This document shows, one piece after another, positions 51,186-60,144 of a DNA stretch of 64,000 nt. Made by a program: the position numbers and the translations under genes. The stretch comes from Actinoplanes utahensis (GTDB lineage: Bacteria > Actinomycetota > Actinomycetes > Mycobacteriales > Micromonosporaceae). The stretch is taken from assembly GCF_016862455.1 (NCBI RefSeq), contig NZ_BOMZ01000106.1, forward strand, positions 50,488-114,487, in the 5' to 3' direction. The notes below the pieces were generated by a model that was not told the origin of the DNA, ran no database searches, and worked only from the letters and a program-made list of their open reading frames with translations. Within the stretch, counting starts at the first letter, position 1, and every line of letters starts with the position of its first letter.

Positions 51186-51373
51186 ACGGAACCTGCATCT
51201 GCCGCTTCCGCTGGCCGCGGCTCTACGCCCTGATCGACGGCGTCCGGTACGAGGTCGAGCCCGCCGAGGCCGACACCCCGACCAGCGCGCTGTTCCGCGC
51301 CTGGTGCGCCGGCTGCGGCGCCGAGTACACCTACCCGTTCCGGACCGTCGCTGCGCAGACCCGCGCCGCCTGA
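51182..51373 (+). CDS. Small cysteine-containing protein (63 residues)
   Basis: Translationally coupled to the upstream gene (ATGA). The product MNGTCICRFRWPRLYALIDG... has a central CAGCGAEYTYPF motif and an early CIC pair, enough for one zinc site. No family is recognised. Confidence 0.6.
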   Translation: MNGTCICRFRWPRLYALIDGVRYEVEPAEADTPTSALFRAWCAGCGAEYTYPFRTVAAQTRAA

Positions 51374-51489
51374 TCCTTCCCTCACATCGAGAATATTTTC
51401 ATTGACGGGAATAGGTGCGTCATGGTAGACGCTGGTGCTTTCCGCGTAGCCGCAACCGTGGCTTGGGCAGTCGAGCATGAGGAGCCGAT

Positions 51490-51870
51490 TTGACCAGCGT
51501 GGACTTTCACGCCCAGTGCGAGTCGTACGTCCGGATCTCGATCAAAGACCTCAACGGCAAGTACGGCGTCTACCTGGACACCGACCACCCCGACCAGCAC
51601 CGATACCCCAACGTGAAGGTCGCCGCGTGCGAGCTCGCAGCCGGGCACCCGGGCGAGTGCGAGATGTTCGTGGAAGGCGAAGGCTCCGGCGGAGAGCCGT
51701 ACCAGGGGTACTGGCTGGCCTGGCACCACCGCAGCAAGTACGACGAACTGCAGGACACCTACCGTTGGGCCATCCACTCCGCATGCTGCCCGGCACAGAG
51801 CCCGACCGGCTGGCACTGCAACCGCTACGCCAACCACGGCGGCGGGCACGCATTCAACATCGAAAACTGA
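51490..51870 (+). CDS. Unrecognised passenger protein near the right end of the outer transposon
   Basis: The 126-residue protein starts at a TTG with GAGGAG 6 nt upstream. It contains VYLDTDHPDQHRYPNVKVAA, CELAAGHPGECEMFVEGEG and CCPAQSPTGWHCNRYANHGG, with several Cys and His that could bind a metal. The repeated pattern C-x-GHPGEC ... HCNRYANHGGGH suggests two related units. Function unknown. Confidence 0.65.
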   Translation: MTSVDFHAQCESYVRISIKDLNGKYGVYLDTDHPDQHRYPNVKVAACELAAGHPGECEMFVEGEGSGGEPYQGYWLAWHHRSKYDELQDTYRWAIHSACCPAQSPTGWHCNRYANHGGGHAFNIEN

Positions 51871-51999
51871 CGAAAATCGGCAGGGACTCCGGCTCAAGTA
51901 CCGGCGATCGGCGATCGGTTCTCCAGAGCTGGGGTCCCTGCTGCGCAGCGCGGGCACCCGGCGTCAACGCCGCCGATTCCCTGAAAGACCAAGATCACC

Positions 52000-52037
52000 C
52001 TTAGCGGGACTCTCCCGAACGTTAGTCCCCGAGCGCC
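52000..52037 (-). repeat. Right terminal inverted repeat of the outer transposon
   Basis: On the minus strand it begins GGCGCTCGGGGACTAACG; see the left end at 21555. Confidence 0.93.
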
Positions 52038-52891
52038 AAGTACGAGTGTTCCCCGCCCACGGCGCCGGATCCGCCTGCGGCAAGAACCTGTCCACCGAAC
52101 GCCAGTCCACCATCGGCGAACAGCGCCGCACCAACTACGCCTGCGCCCCGATGAGCGTCGAGCAGTTCCGCGCCCTGGTCACCGCCGGACAGCCCGCCGC
52201 CCCCGGCTACTTCGCCTTCGACGCCGCCCTCAACCGCCAGGCCCGCAACCTGTTCGACCACACCACCGGCCCCCAGGCGCTGACCGTCACCGACTTCGCG
52301 GCCGCCCGCACCGCCGGCGCCATCGTCATCGACGCCCGCGACCCGCACGACTACGCCGCCGGACACCTCAAGGGGGCGCTGAACATCCCCGCCGACGGCC
52401 GGTTCGCCGAAACCGCCGGCACCGTCGCCCAGCCCGGCGACCGGCTGCTCGTGGTCGCCGACCCCGACCGTGCCGAAGAGATCGTCATCCGCCTCGCCCG
52501 CATCGGCTTCGACCAGGTCCTCGGCTACCTGAACGAACCCGAGACCGCCCTGCCGCAGATGGCATCCGAACTCACCCGCGCCAGCCGGGTCACCGCCGAC
52601 GACCTGCGCACCGCCCTCGACAGCCCGCAGCCACCCGTGATCCTCGACGTCCGCACCGCCGGCGAACGCGAACACGGCGCCATCGACGGCTCGACGCATA
52701 TCCCCCTGGCCGAACTGTCCCGCCGCCTCACCGAGATCCCCACCGACCGGCCAGTCGTCATGCACTGCGCCGGCGGCTACCGCTCCTCCGTCGCCGCCAG
52801 CCTGCTGCGCGCCACCGGCCACCCCGACGTCTCCGACCTGCTCGGCGGATACGCCGCCTGGCAGCTCACCACCGCACCGGCCGCCGTCTAA
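52038..52891 (+). pseudogene. 3' part of the interrupted MBL-fold/rhodanese gene
   Basis: After the second AAGTA the frame continues RVFPAHGAGSACGKNLSTER, the end of the metallo-beta-lactamase domain, followed by an inactive rhodanese domain (VIDARDPHDYAAGHLKGALN, no active Cys) and an active one (ILDVRTAGEREHGAIDGSTH, MHCAGGYRSSVAASLL). A GTG at 52046 or a later ATG at 52151 might still allow the rhodanese part to be made on its own. Confidence 0.93.
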
Positions 52892-52905
52892 CCCGCTGTC
52901 ACTCC

Positions 52906-53790
52906 TCACGCGTTCTGGTCGACGAGGCGGGACAGGGTGTACCGGTTGGCGGGGCGGGGCAGGCCGAGCGTCTCCCGCAGGGTGCGGCGGGCCGGCGGGG
53001 GTGGCCCGATCGCGGCCGCCACGGCGGGCAGGTCCGCGCCGGTGACGGCGGCCCGCAGGCGCACACCGTCCACCACTCCCGCCAGCCGGTCCAGCAGCCG
53101 CACGTCGAGGGCGTCGACGTCGGCGAACACCAGCCGGGCGCCGTCGGCGCGGGCCCGGACCGCCCGGCCGGCGATCTCGTCGGCTCCCTCGGCCGCGACC
53201 AGGGCGATGTCGAGCCGGCCGGTCACCGCGAGGGTGTCCGCGCCGGCCACGACCAGCTGCCCCTGCGGTGGCCGAGGCGTGATCAGCGGGCCGGTCACCG
53301 AGAACCGGGCGCCGGTGAAGTCCACGTGATGCACCCGGTCCGGGTCGAGGAACCGGCCGGTCGCGGTGTCCCGGATGATCGCGTCGTCCTCCCACGAATC
53401 CCACAGCCGGCGGGCCACGTCGATCACGTCGTCGACCTCGCGCCGCAGGTCGTCGCCCGTCACGGGCGGTTCGCCGACGGAGGCGAACGCGGCCGGGCTG
53501 CTGTCCGCGCCGACCAGCCACCCGGCCCGGCCTTGCGACGCGTGATCCAGGGAGGCGAGCTGGGTGGCCAGATGGAACGGTTCGGTCACGGTGGCGTGCA
53601 GTTGCGGCAGGATGCCGATCCGGGAGGTACGCCGGGACAGGAACGCCGCCCGCACCCCGGCCTCGATCCCGGCGGGAACGGGGGAGTCGGTCAGGGTGAC
53701 GAAAGCGAAGCCGGCCGCCTCGGCGGCCAGCACCCGGTCCTCGACGTCCTCGCCGGTCACGTCGAGCGCGAGATGCAGCCGCTGCGTCAT
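52906..53790 (-). CDS. Luciferase-like (LLM class) flavin oxidoreductase
   Basis: The 294-residue protein has the bacterial-luciferase-like barrel: MTQRLHLALDVTGEDVEDRV, SRRTSRIGILPQLHATVTEP, HLATQLASLDHASQGRAGWL and DVARRLWDSWEDDAI with the tail FLDPDRVHHVDFTGARFSVTGPL cut into typical pieces, resembling DszA/NtaA-type monooxygenases. It probably uses FMNH2. It ends 15 bp from the convergent rhodanese gene. A role in sulfur scavenging would fit the neighbourhood but is only a guess. Confidence 0.88.
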   Translation of the reverse strand: MTQRLHLALDVTGEDVEDRVLAAEAAGFAFVTLTDSPVPAGIEAGVRAAFLSRRTSRIGILPQLHATVTEPFHLATQLASLDHASQGRAGWLVGADSSPAAFASVGEPPVTGDDLRREVDDVIDVARRLWDSWEDDAIIRDTATGRFLDPDRVHHVDFTGARFSVTGPLITPRPPQGQLVVAGADTLAVTGRLDIALVAAEGADEIAGRAVRARADGARLVFADVDALDVRLLDRLAGVVDGVRLRAAVTGADLPAVAAAIGPPPPARRTLRETLGLPRPANRYTLSRLVDQNA

Positions 53791-53856
53791 GGATGGACTC
53801 CCCGTGTTCCCGTCAGACCCTGTAAAGCCTATCTGCAAAATATGAATTGGTGGGGG

Positions 53857-55962
53857 TCACATGTGTGACACGGCGCGGGTCCTGCGGGTGGCCCGCCGGT
53901 AGGAATCCGGGTCGATCAGGCCACGGCCGTCCCGCGCCGACGCGATCAACGGCGGCACCAGCGCCGGATCCAGGACGTCGCCCGCCCCGGCGTGCGGATC
54001 GGCGCCGGCCTCGATCAACGCGGTGATCAGCTCGAACGGCCAGTCCTCCACCACCGCGTACGCCAGCGCGGTCCGGCCCTGCCGGTCCGGGGCGTCGACC
54101 GGTGCCCCGGCGGCCAGCAACGCCGGCAGCAGCCCGGGCCCGAACGCGCCCACCCGGTGGATCAGGGCCCGGCCCGCGCCGTCGCGGATCATCGGATCCA
54201 TCCCGGCGTCGAGCAGCTCCAGCACCGCCCGGGTGCCGCCGTGCAGCATCCGCTGCCACAGATCGGCCCGCGCCTGCCGCAGCCGTCGCGGCAACCGTCC
54301 CTGCGGCCCCGACCAGCCCTGCGTGGCCGCGAAACAACCACTCGGCGCCCCACCGAACGCCCGCATCGCCTGCTCCCGGGCGATCTCGCCGTCACTGTGA
54401 GCGGCCAGCGACAGCCACCCGGCCCGCTCCCGCACCTCATGCCGGCCGTCCTGACACCGCACCAGCACCACCCGCGTCCCCGCCGGCACCACCCGGGCGC
54501 CGTCCCGCATCCCATGCCGGTCGTCCTGACACCGGACCGGCACCACCGGCGTCCCCGCCGGCGCCGGCCGGGCACCGGCCCGCACCTCATGTCGGTCGTC
54601 CTGATGCCCGGCCGGCGCCACCCGGGCGCCGGCCCGTACCTCACCCTGGTCGTCCTGACATCGGACTGGCACCACCGGCACCTCCGTCCGCGCCGGCCGG
54701 GCGTCATCCCGCATCTCACGCGGGTCGTCCTGACACCGGACCGGCACCACCGGCGTCCCCGCCGGTGCCGGCCGGGCACCGGCCCATACCTCACACTGGT
54801 CGTCCTGATGCCGGGCCGGCACCACCGGCGTGTCCGTCGGCGCCGGGCGAGCGCCGTCCCGCGTCTCCGCCGGTCCCGGCCGGGCGACGGCCCGCAGGCG
54901 GTGCCCGGGTTCGCGCTCGCCGGCCCGGGCCGGCCACCGCGCGGGGAACAGCGCCGCCCGCACCAGCGGATGCAACTCCGCAGAATCGATCATGTCGTGC
55001 CGCAGCAGCTGAAGATCGGCGGAGAAACCCACCTGCGCCGGATGCAGCCACGGCAGCCCGGCAGCAGGCTCCTGCTGCACGATGACGGCCCGGACCGTGT
55101 CACCGCCGACCTCCACACGGATCGCCGAGCCGTCGCGCGGATACCGCATCATCCAATGCGGGCGGCCGGTCAGCGCGGCCAGACGGCGCGCCTCCGCGGT
55201 CAGCCGCCACGGGTCGACGACCGCGGCGACCTGCCGCCACCGCGGCGCCGGCCACTCGTCCCCGGTCAGCGCCTCGGCCGGCAGCAGTCCTGCCTCCTGC
55301 CACTGCGGCCCGATGGCCCGGCGCCACCGCGGCGCCGGCCGCCCGTCTCCGGTCGGTGCCTCTCCCCGCGACTGCGGCCCGGCGGCCCGGGTCAGCCAGG
55401 CTCGCTCGGCCCGGGCCGGGCCGTCGTCATCACACCCCAGCGCGGCCACCGGCAGCAGGCCGCCGTCCGCCGCGAAGAACGGGATCCGCCGGCCGTCACC
55501 GCCGACCGCGGCGCGCACCTCACCGGCCCGGCGGGCATCCCACTGGTAGGGCGCCAGCCACACCGTCCGCAACGGATCCAGACTGCCGGCCCGGATCGGC
55601 CGCAACCGCATCCGCTGCGGCGCGTACACCTCCGGCGGGGTCCGCACCGCCAGCACCGGTGTGTCCGGCCCGAACGGCGCGTCCGGCGTCAGCACGAGAT
55701 CGAGATCGGTGGCGATCGTGGTGTGCCCGCCACCCGCTCGGGGCGCGTGCCAGCGCAGCAGATCCGGGGCGAACCCGCCCAGCGTGTCAGCGCACCAGGA
55801 CGCCGGGCTCACCGACCCGGCCACGACTCCGGCGGCCTCGCAGGCCCGCCGCCAGTCACCACGCTCCCGCGCCGCCGTGCACTCGGCGACCATCCACTCC
55901 GGCACGGCATAGTGCCGGATCCGCTGCCAGCGGCGCAGCGCCGCCCGTTCCCGCCCCGTCAT
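53857..55962 (-). CDS. Large ankyrin-repeat protein with an internal minisatellite
   Basis: The 701-residue protein has an N-terminal region of about 360 residues without known motifs (RWQRIRHYAVPEWMVAECTA, WLAPYQWDARRAGEV), a low-complexity middle with six to seven copies of a unit like PVVPVRCQDDRHEVRAGARP, and C-terminal ankyrin repeats near residues 580-680 (GTRAVLELLDAGMDPMIRDG, LLPALLAAGAPVDAPDRQG, ELITALIEAGADPHAGAG). It is probably cytoplasmic and binds a partner protein. The ATG at 55962 is the first good start; the frame is open upstream. Confidence 0.78.
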   Translation of the reverse strand: MTGRERAALRRWQRIRHYAVPEWMVAECTAARERGDWRRACEAAGVVAGSVSPASWCADTLGGFAPDLLRWHAPRAGGGHTTIATDLDLVLTPDAPFGPDTPVLAVRTPPEVYAPQRMRLRPIRAGSLDPLRTVWLAPYQWDARRAGEVRAAVGGDGRRIPFFAADGGLLPVAALGCDDDGPARAERAWLTRAAGPQSRGEAPTGDGRPAPRWRRAIGPQWQEAGLLPAEALTGDEWPAPRWRQVAAVVDPWRLTAEARRLAALTGRPHWMMRYPRDGSAIRVEVGGDTVRAVIVQQEPAAGLPWLHPAQVGFSADLQLLRHDMIDSAELHPLVRAALFPARWPARAGEREPGHRLRAVARPGPAETRDGARPAPTDTPVVPARHQDDQCEVWAGARPAPAGTPVVPVRCQDDPREMRDDARPARTEVPVVPVRCQDDQGEVRAGARVAPAGHQDDRHEVRAGARPAPAGTPVVPVRCQDDRHGMRDGARVVPAGTRVVLVRCQDGRHEVRERAGWLSLAAHSDGEIAREQAMRAFGGAPSGCFAATQGWSGPQGRLPRRLRQARADLWQRMLHGGTRAVLELLDAGMDPMIRDGAGRALIHRVGAFGPGLLPALLAAGAPVDAPDRQGRTALAYAVVEDWPFELITALIEAGADPHAGAGDVLDPALVPPLIASARDGRGLIDPDSYRRATRRTRAVSHM
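54433..54865 (-). repeat. In-frame tandem repeat (about 72-78 bp unit) inside the ankyrin gene
   Basis: The unit encodes roughly 24-26 residues around TPVVPVRCQDD-HEVRAGARPAPAG. Six to seven copies follow each other; one has an internal in-frame deletion (APAGHQDDRHEV). The copies differ at many codons, so it is not very recent. Confidence 0.8.
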
Positions 55963-56392
55963 GCCGCGAACACTAGAGACACCCCCCGACATTTTCCCGC
56001 GGCCGGTCAGGAGACCGGCGGGGCTGGTCAGGACAACGGCCCGGAAACGGCCCGTCAGGAGACCGGAGACGGCCGGCCGGGACAACGGCGGGGCCGGGCG
56101 CAGCGTCACCACGCCTGGAAGACGGCCCGCCTCGGACTCCCGGGCCGGCCAGGGCGACGTCCGAGAGGTACGGCAACGACGCCCCCGCGTCACCGACCGA
56201 CCGGCCGCCCCGCCCGCTCGAGCCGCTGCGGCCCTCCCGACAGACCCCCGGCCAGCGCCGCCGGCACGGTGGCCACCGCGCTCGGGCCCCGTACACCGGC
56301 AGTGTCCTTGATCGTCACGCCGGGTCTTCCGGCAGGCCCGCACCCGGCGCAAGGTTCGGCGATCACCCTCGCGGCGGCGCCGGGCCGGCAGG
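55963..56392. other. Intergenic stretch, no gene seen
   Basis: Frames here follow GC bias only. GTCAGGAGACCGG occurs twice (about 56006 and 56061). Nothing else is recognised. Confidence 0.45.
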
Positions 56393-57490
56393 TCAGCGGG
56401 GGACCGGCGCGGCCGCGGTGACCTGCCTGCGCACGGCCGGCAGCATCAGCGTGGGATGGCCGATGCTCCAGCCCGCGCCCGCGCACACCATCTCCTTGAA
56501 CCGGGCCGCCACCCGGCCGGTCAGCGCGGTCGGCAACGCCCGGTCGTCGGCGGTGACGAGCTGGATGATGCCGTCGCGGCGACCCAGGCTGATGCACTGG
56601 CTGAAATAGCGGATCGTGTTCTTCGGCACGGCGCCGCCGGTCAGCCGGGCGGCGATCGCGTCGGCGGCCTGCCAGGCCATCGGAATGCCGGAGGCGCACG
56701 ACATCCGCAGCGGTCTGCCGCCGGGACCGTCAGCGATCGCGGCGTCACCGACGGCGTACACGTCCGGGTGCGACACCGACCGCATCGACGCGTCCACCAC
56801 GATCCGGCCGCCGCCGGCGACCGTCAGGCCGCTGTCCGCGGCGATCGGGTGCACCCCGAAACCGGTCGCCCACACGGTCACGTCCGCAGCCGTGGTGCCG
56901 GGGGCGACGACGGTGATGCCGAGCCGGGCGGTGACCGTGTGGAGGTGTTCGCGGGCCTTCGCGCCGAGCCAGTCGCCGTACTCGCCGCGCACGGCGATCG
57001 TGACGGTCAGGTCCGGGCGGGCCTCGGCGATCTCGGTGGCCGCCTCGATCCCGGTCAGGCCGCCGCCGACGATCTGCACCGTACCGCCGGCGGGCAGTTC
57101 CCGCAGCCGGTCGCGCAGCCGCAGCGCGGCCGGTTCGCTGGCGACGTGGTGGGCTTCGCCGGTCACCGTGGCGGTGCTGCCGAGCGCGTACACCAGAGTG
57201 TCGTAGCCGAGTTCACCGCTGGTCAGGGTCACGGTGTGGCGGTTCGGGTCGACGGCGGTGACGTGCTCGGTGCGTACCGACACGTGCGTCGCCGCGAACA
57301 CGTCACGCAACGCGCGGCGGCGCACCGGCTGCCCCACGGCGACCTGATGCAGGCGCACCCGCTGCACGAAATCGGGCTCGGCACTGACCAGGGTGATCTC
57401 GGCGCCGGACGGGTGCAGGCGGCGGGCCAGGCGGCCGGCGGCGTGCGTGCCGGCGTACCCGGCGCCGAGGACGACGATGCGGTGGGTCAT
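56393..57490 (-). CDS. FAD-dependent NADH dehydrogenase-like oxidoreductase
   Basis: The 365-residue protein has an N-terminal FAD Rossmann motif (VVLGAGYAGTHAAGRLARRL), a second nucleotide motif (VQIVGGGLTGIEAATEIAEA) and the FAD ribityl-binding end VYAVGDAAIADGP, as in type II NADH dehydrogenases and related flavoproteins. Substrate is unknown. The gene lies directly downstream of an ECF41 sigma factor gene on the same strand, and such oxidoreductases are known partners and targets of ECF41 sigma factors. Confidence 0.9.
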   Translation of the reverse strand: MTHRIVVLGAGYAGTHAAGRLARRLHPSGAEITLVSAEPDFVQRVRLHQVAVGQPVRRRALRDVFAATHVSVRTEHVTAVDPNRHTVTLTSGELGYDTLVYALGSTATVTGEAHHVASEPAALRLRDRLRELPAGGTVQIVGGGLTGIEAATEIAEARPDLTVTIAVRGEYGDWLGAKAREHLHTVTARLGITVVAPGTTAADVTVWATGFGVHPIAADSGLTVAGGGRIVVDASMRSVSHPDVYAVGDAAIADGPGGRPLRMSCASGIPMAWQAADAIAARLTGGAVPKNTIRYFSQCISLGRRDGIIQLVTADDRALPTALTGRVAARFKEMVCAGAGWSIGHPTLMLPAVRRQVTAAAPVPR

Positions 57491-57566
57491 GGGTGGCTCC
57501 TCATCCGGTACGGGAAGTGCGACACCTCCTGAACCGGGCAGCCCGGTGATTGCTGACAGGCCGCCG

Positions 57567-58490
57567 CTATGACCTGGACCACTCCCGGTTCAGGTGCGCC
57601 AGCTTCTCCGGGTTCGCCTGCACGTGCAGCGCGGCGATCCGGCCGTCCCCGGCCACACTCAGGCACACCACCGCGGCGACCCGGCCGGCTGCCGTGATCA
57701 CGATGGCGGGACCGGCGTTGACGACCGCCGCGTGCATGCCGACCTCGGCGCCGGCCGGCAGGAACCGCTCGGCCATCCCCGGCTGCACCAGGCCGCGCAG
57801 GAACCGGGCGATCATCAGCGCGCCGACCATCGGGGTACGGCGGGCCGGGAAGTGGCCGCCACCGTCGGCGATGTTCACCGCGTCCGCCGCCAGCAGTCGC
57901 ACCAACGGCTCGACCTGCCCGCTCATCGTCGCCGCCAGGAACTCCTCGGCCACCCGCCGGGCCGCCGCCGCGTCCGGGAACTCCCGCACCCGGCCGGCGG
58001 CGGACACGTGCTCCCGGGCCCGCCGGTAGATCTGCTGACAGTTCGCCTCGGACAACTCCAGCATCGCGGCGATCTCCGCATGCCGGAAGCCGAACGCCTC
58101 CCGCAGCACGAACACCACCCGCTCGTTCGGTGACAGCCGCTCCAGCACCGTCAGCACCGCCATCGACACGGCATCGCGCTGCTCGGCCGTCTCCGCCGGG
58201 CCCAGCATCCGGTCCCCGGCCGGCAGCGGCTCCGGCAGCCACTGCCCCACATACGTCTCCCGGCGGGCCCGCGCCGACGTCAGCTGATTACGGCAGATGT
58301 TGGTCAGCACCGTGGTCAGCCACGCCACCGGAGTCTCGATCGACTCCCGGTCGGCGGCCTGCCAGCGCAGGAACGTGTCCTGCACGGCGTCCTCGGCGTC
58401 ACCGGCCGACCCCAGCAGCCGGTAGGCGATCGCTTCCAGCCGCCCCCGCGACTGCTCGAACACGGCCACATCACCGGCACTCACCACCAT
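57567..58490 (-). CDS. ECF41-type RNA polymerase sigma factor (SigJ-like)
   Basis: The 307-residue protein has sigma region 2 (LEAIAYRLLGSAGDAEDAVQ, TFLRWQ), region 4 (LERLSPNERVVFVLREAFGF, HAEIAAMLELSEANCQQIYR) and a C-terminal SnoaL-like domain with the group hallmark DGGG (NIADGGGHFPARRTP). In ECF41 the fused domain replaces an anti-sigma factor and controls activity. The oxidoreductase gene downstream is the likely target. Confidence 0.92.
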   Translation of the reverse strand: MVVSAGDVAVFEQSRGRLEAIAYRLLGSAGDAEDAVQDTFLRWQAADRESIETPVAWLTTVLTNICRNQLTSARARRETYVGQWLPEPLPAGDRMLGPAETAEQRDAVSMAVLTVLERLSPNERVVFVLREAFGFRHAEIAAMLELSEANCQQIYRRAREHVSAAGRVREFPDAAAARRVAEEFLAATMSGQVEPLVRLLAADAVNIADGGGHFPARRTPMVGALMIARFLRGLVQPGMAERFLPAGAEVGMHAAVVNAGPAIVITAAGRVAAVVCLSVAGDGRIAALHVQANPEKLAHLNREWSRS

Positions 58491-58514
58491 GATGGGCACG
58501 ATAGTGTGCCGGGC

Positions 58515-59324
58515 ATGGCGGCGATCACCCGGCGGCACCTGACCCCGTCCGCGACCGGCCCGGCGCTGCGGGCCCTGGCGGCCTGGACCCCCGCCGATGC
58601 GCCCGGCGGCGGCCTGCACCCCGGCGACGTGGGCTGGCACCTGCGCTTCGACGACGCCGGCGTGCTGCTGTGGAGCTGCGACGACGTACCGGTGACGGTG
58701 GGTGTCCTCGACGGGACCGTGCTGCACGTGACCACCGCGCCCGGCGCCGACCTCGCCACCCTCGCCGCCGACGCGGTGGACCTCGGCGCGGACGCCGTCG
58801 CCGGTGTGTCCATCCCCGGCTGGGAACCGGTCGCCGACCAGCGGTGGGTGGTGCTGTCCTGGGCGCCGCGGCCGGTGACCAGCCGGGCCGTGCCGGTGAC
58901 CGCCGCCGACGTCGCCGACCGGGTGCTGGTGCAGCGGGCCGCGTTCACCGGATCCACGTTCACGGTCGACCGCTGGCACACGATGAAACAGTCCCCGGCC
59001 GGCGACCTCGCCGTCGACGTGCTGGTGCGCACCCCCGCCGGCGAACCGGCCGCGGCGGCGACCGGCTGGTTCGCCGGGCCCGGCCGGTGCGGGCTGCTCG
59101 AGCCGGTCGGCACCCACGACCGGCATCGCGGCCACGGGTACGGCCGGGACGCGGTGCTGGGCGCGTGCGCGGCCCTCACCGGACGGGGCGCCAGCGCGGT
59201 CGCCGTGGTGACCCCGGCGGACAACCAGGCGGCGGTCGCGCTGTACCGGTCGGCCGGCTTCACCGTCGTCCGAGAGAACCTTGACCGGGTACGGCCGGAC
59301 CGAACCGTCGCGGCACCACACTGA
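58515..59324 (+). CDS. GNAT-family N-acetyltransferase
   Basis: The 269-residue protein has a divergent N-terminal half and a C-terminal GNAT domain with acetyl-CoA binding segment THDRHRGHGYGRDAVLGACA, then VAVVTPADNQAAVALYRSAG. The two halves suggest a duplicated GNAT fold in which only the second keeps the cofactor motif. ATG at 58515 is taken; GTG at 58506 would add three residues. It diverges from the sigma factor gene with 24 bp between. Confidence 0.87.
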   Translation: MAAITRRHLTPSATGPALRALAAWTPADAPGGGLHPGDVGWHLRFDDAGVLLWSCDDVPVTVGVLDGTVLHVTTAPGADLATLAADAVDLGADAVAGVSIPGWEPVADQRWVVLSWAPRPVTSRAVPVTAADVADRVLVQRAAFTGSTFTVDRWHTMKQSPAGDLAVDVLVRTPAGEPAAAATGWFAGPGRCGLLEPVGTHDRHRGHGYGRDAVLGACAALTGRGASAVAVVTPADNQAAVALYRSAGFTVVRENLDRVRPDRTVAAPH

Positions 59325-59438
59325 CCGGCAGTTCCCGGCGGTGTTTCCCGGTGGCGATGAGCGGTGAGAGGTCCGGCGGCATCGTGCTTCCGGGAGCCTC
59401 GGGACGGTGCACCGCGTCGTCGGCCACGGGTGGATCGG

Positions 59439-60041
59439 TCAGCAGGCGGGGAGGCCGGGGACCTCGTTGTCGCTGGTGAAAGTGATCGGCCGTTCGAGCG
59501 GGAGATCACGGGTGGTGGCGATGCCCAGCCAGCTCACCCGGAACCGGAGGACATCGATGGTCATGAAGCTACTCTTCGCCATGGTCGGCTGGCACGTCAT
59601 GGTCAGCGACCAGGGGACGCTCGCCTCCTCGCCGGGGGCGAGCGTCACCTGGTTCCGGGCGGTCGCCGGCTCGCCGAAGCCGGGGACGCCCGGTACGAAG
59701 GTGACCTGCTGACCGGAGAGCCATCCGACCGTGTCGACGTCGAGGCCGTGCAGGGTGAAGGGCAGGTGACCGTCGTTGCGGACGCTGAAGGTGGCGGTCA
59801 CCGTCGCGGCGTGCCTGCCCCGTACCACCATCCGGGTCTCCGTCACGCCGTCGTCGGCCCACGACATGCCCTCCCCGGGACCGATCACGCTGCCCTCGCC
59901 CATCCGAGGGTTGCCCCACCATACGAAGGTGGCGCCGGCCGCGGCGACGAGCACGACAGCGGCGATCACCCACCGGCGGCGCCGCTTCGGCCGCGGGCGT
60001 GGATCGGTCACCGCCGTCGTGCTGCCGTCCGTCGTTGCCAT
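59439..60041 (-). CDS. Membrane-anchored extracellular protein, unknown
   Basis: The 200-residue protein has a short basic cytoplasmic end (RPRPKRRRR), one membrane helix (WVIAAVVLVAAAGATFVWW) and an extracellular beta-rich domain with ATVTATFSVRNDGHLPFTLH and VPWSLTMTCQPTM, like small immunoglobulin-type folds. No enzyme motif. It appears monocistronic. Confidence 0.78.
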   Translation of the reverse strand: MATTDGSTTAVTDPRPRPKRRRRWVIAAVVLVAAAGATFVWWGNPRMGEGSVIGPGEGMSWADDGVTETRMVVRGRHAATVTATFSVRNDGHLPFTLHGLDVDTVGWLSGQQVTFVPGVPGFGEPATARNQVTLAPGEEASVPWSLTMTCQPTMAKSSFMTIDVLRFRVSWLGIATTRDLPLERPITFTSDNEVPGLPAC

Positions 60042-60144
60042 TCTGATCTCCCTGTGCCCGTGGGCTCCGCCGTGGGAGATCATGCCGTACGGGGCGCAGC
60101 CGGTTCCGGGATCACCGATATTCTGTTTCCGGCGCGCTCGACGA

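Larger units (their letters stand above)
21555..52037. mobile_element. Outer Tn3-family transposon, 30.5 kb with nested insertions
   Basis: Ends are 38-bp inverted repeats (21555-21592 and 52000-52037) that match at 35 positions and begin GGCGCTCGGGGACTAAC. They are flanked by the 5-bp direct repeat AAGTA (21550-21554 and 52038-52042), the usual Tn3-family duplication. Own parts are tnpA (split in two), the serine recombinase at 49441-50517, its res site and several passenger genes near the right end. Because tnpA is split by an 11-kb element, movement would need a transposase in trans. Confidence 0.93.

Noticed and set aside
21555..52037. Integrative conjugative element or AICE
   Set aside because: No replication initiator, FtsK/TraB-like translocase or relaxase gene is seen; ends and duplication are of Tn3 type.
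54433..54865. Possible CRISPR array because of regular repeats
   Set aside because: Units are in frame, differ from each other along their whole length, have no unique spacers and lie within a coding gene.
53992..56421. An 809-codon plus-strand frame
   Set aside because: Antisense of the ankyrin gene; low-complexity Arg/Pro sequence and no domain.
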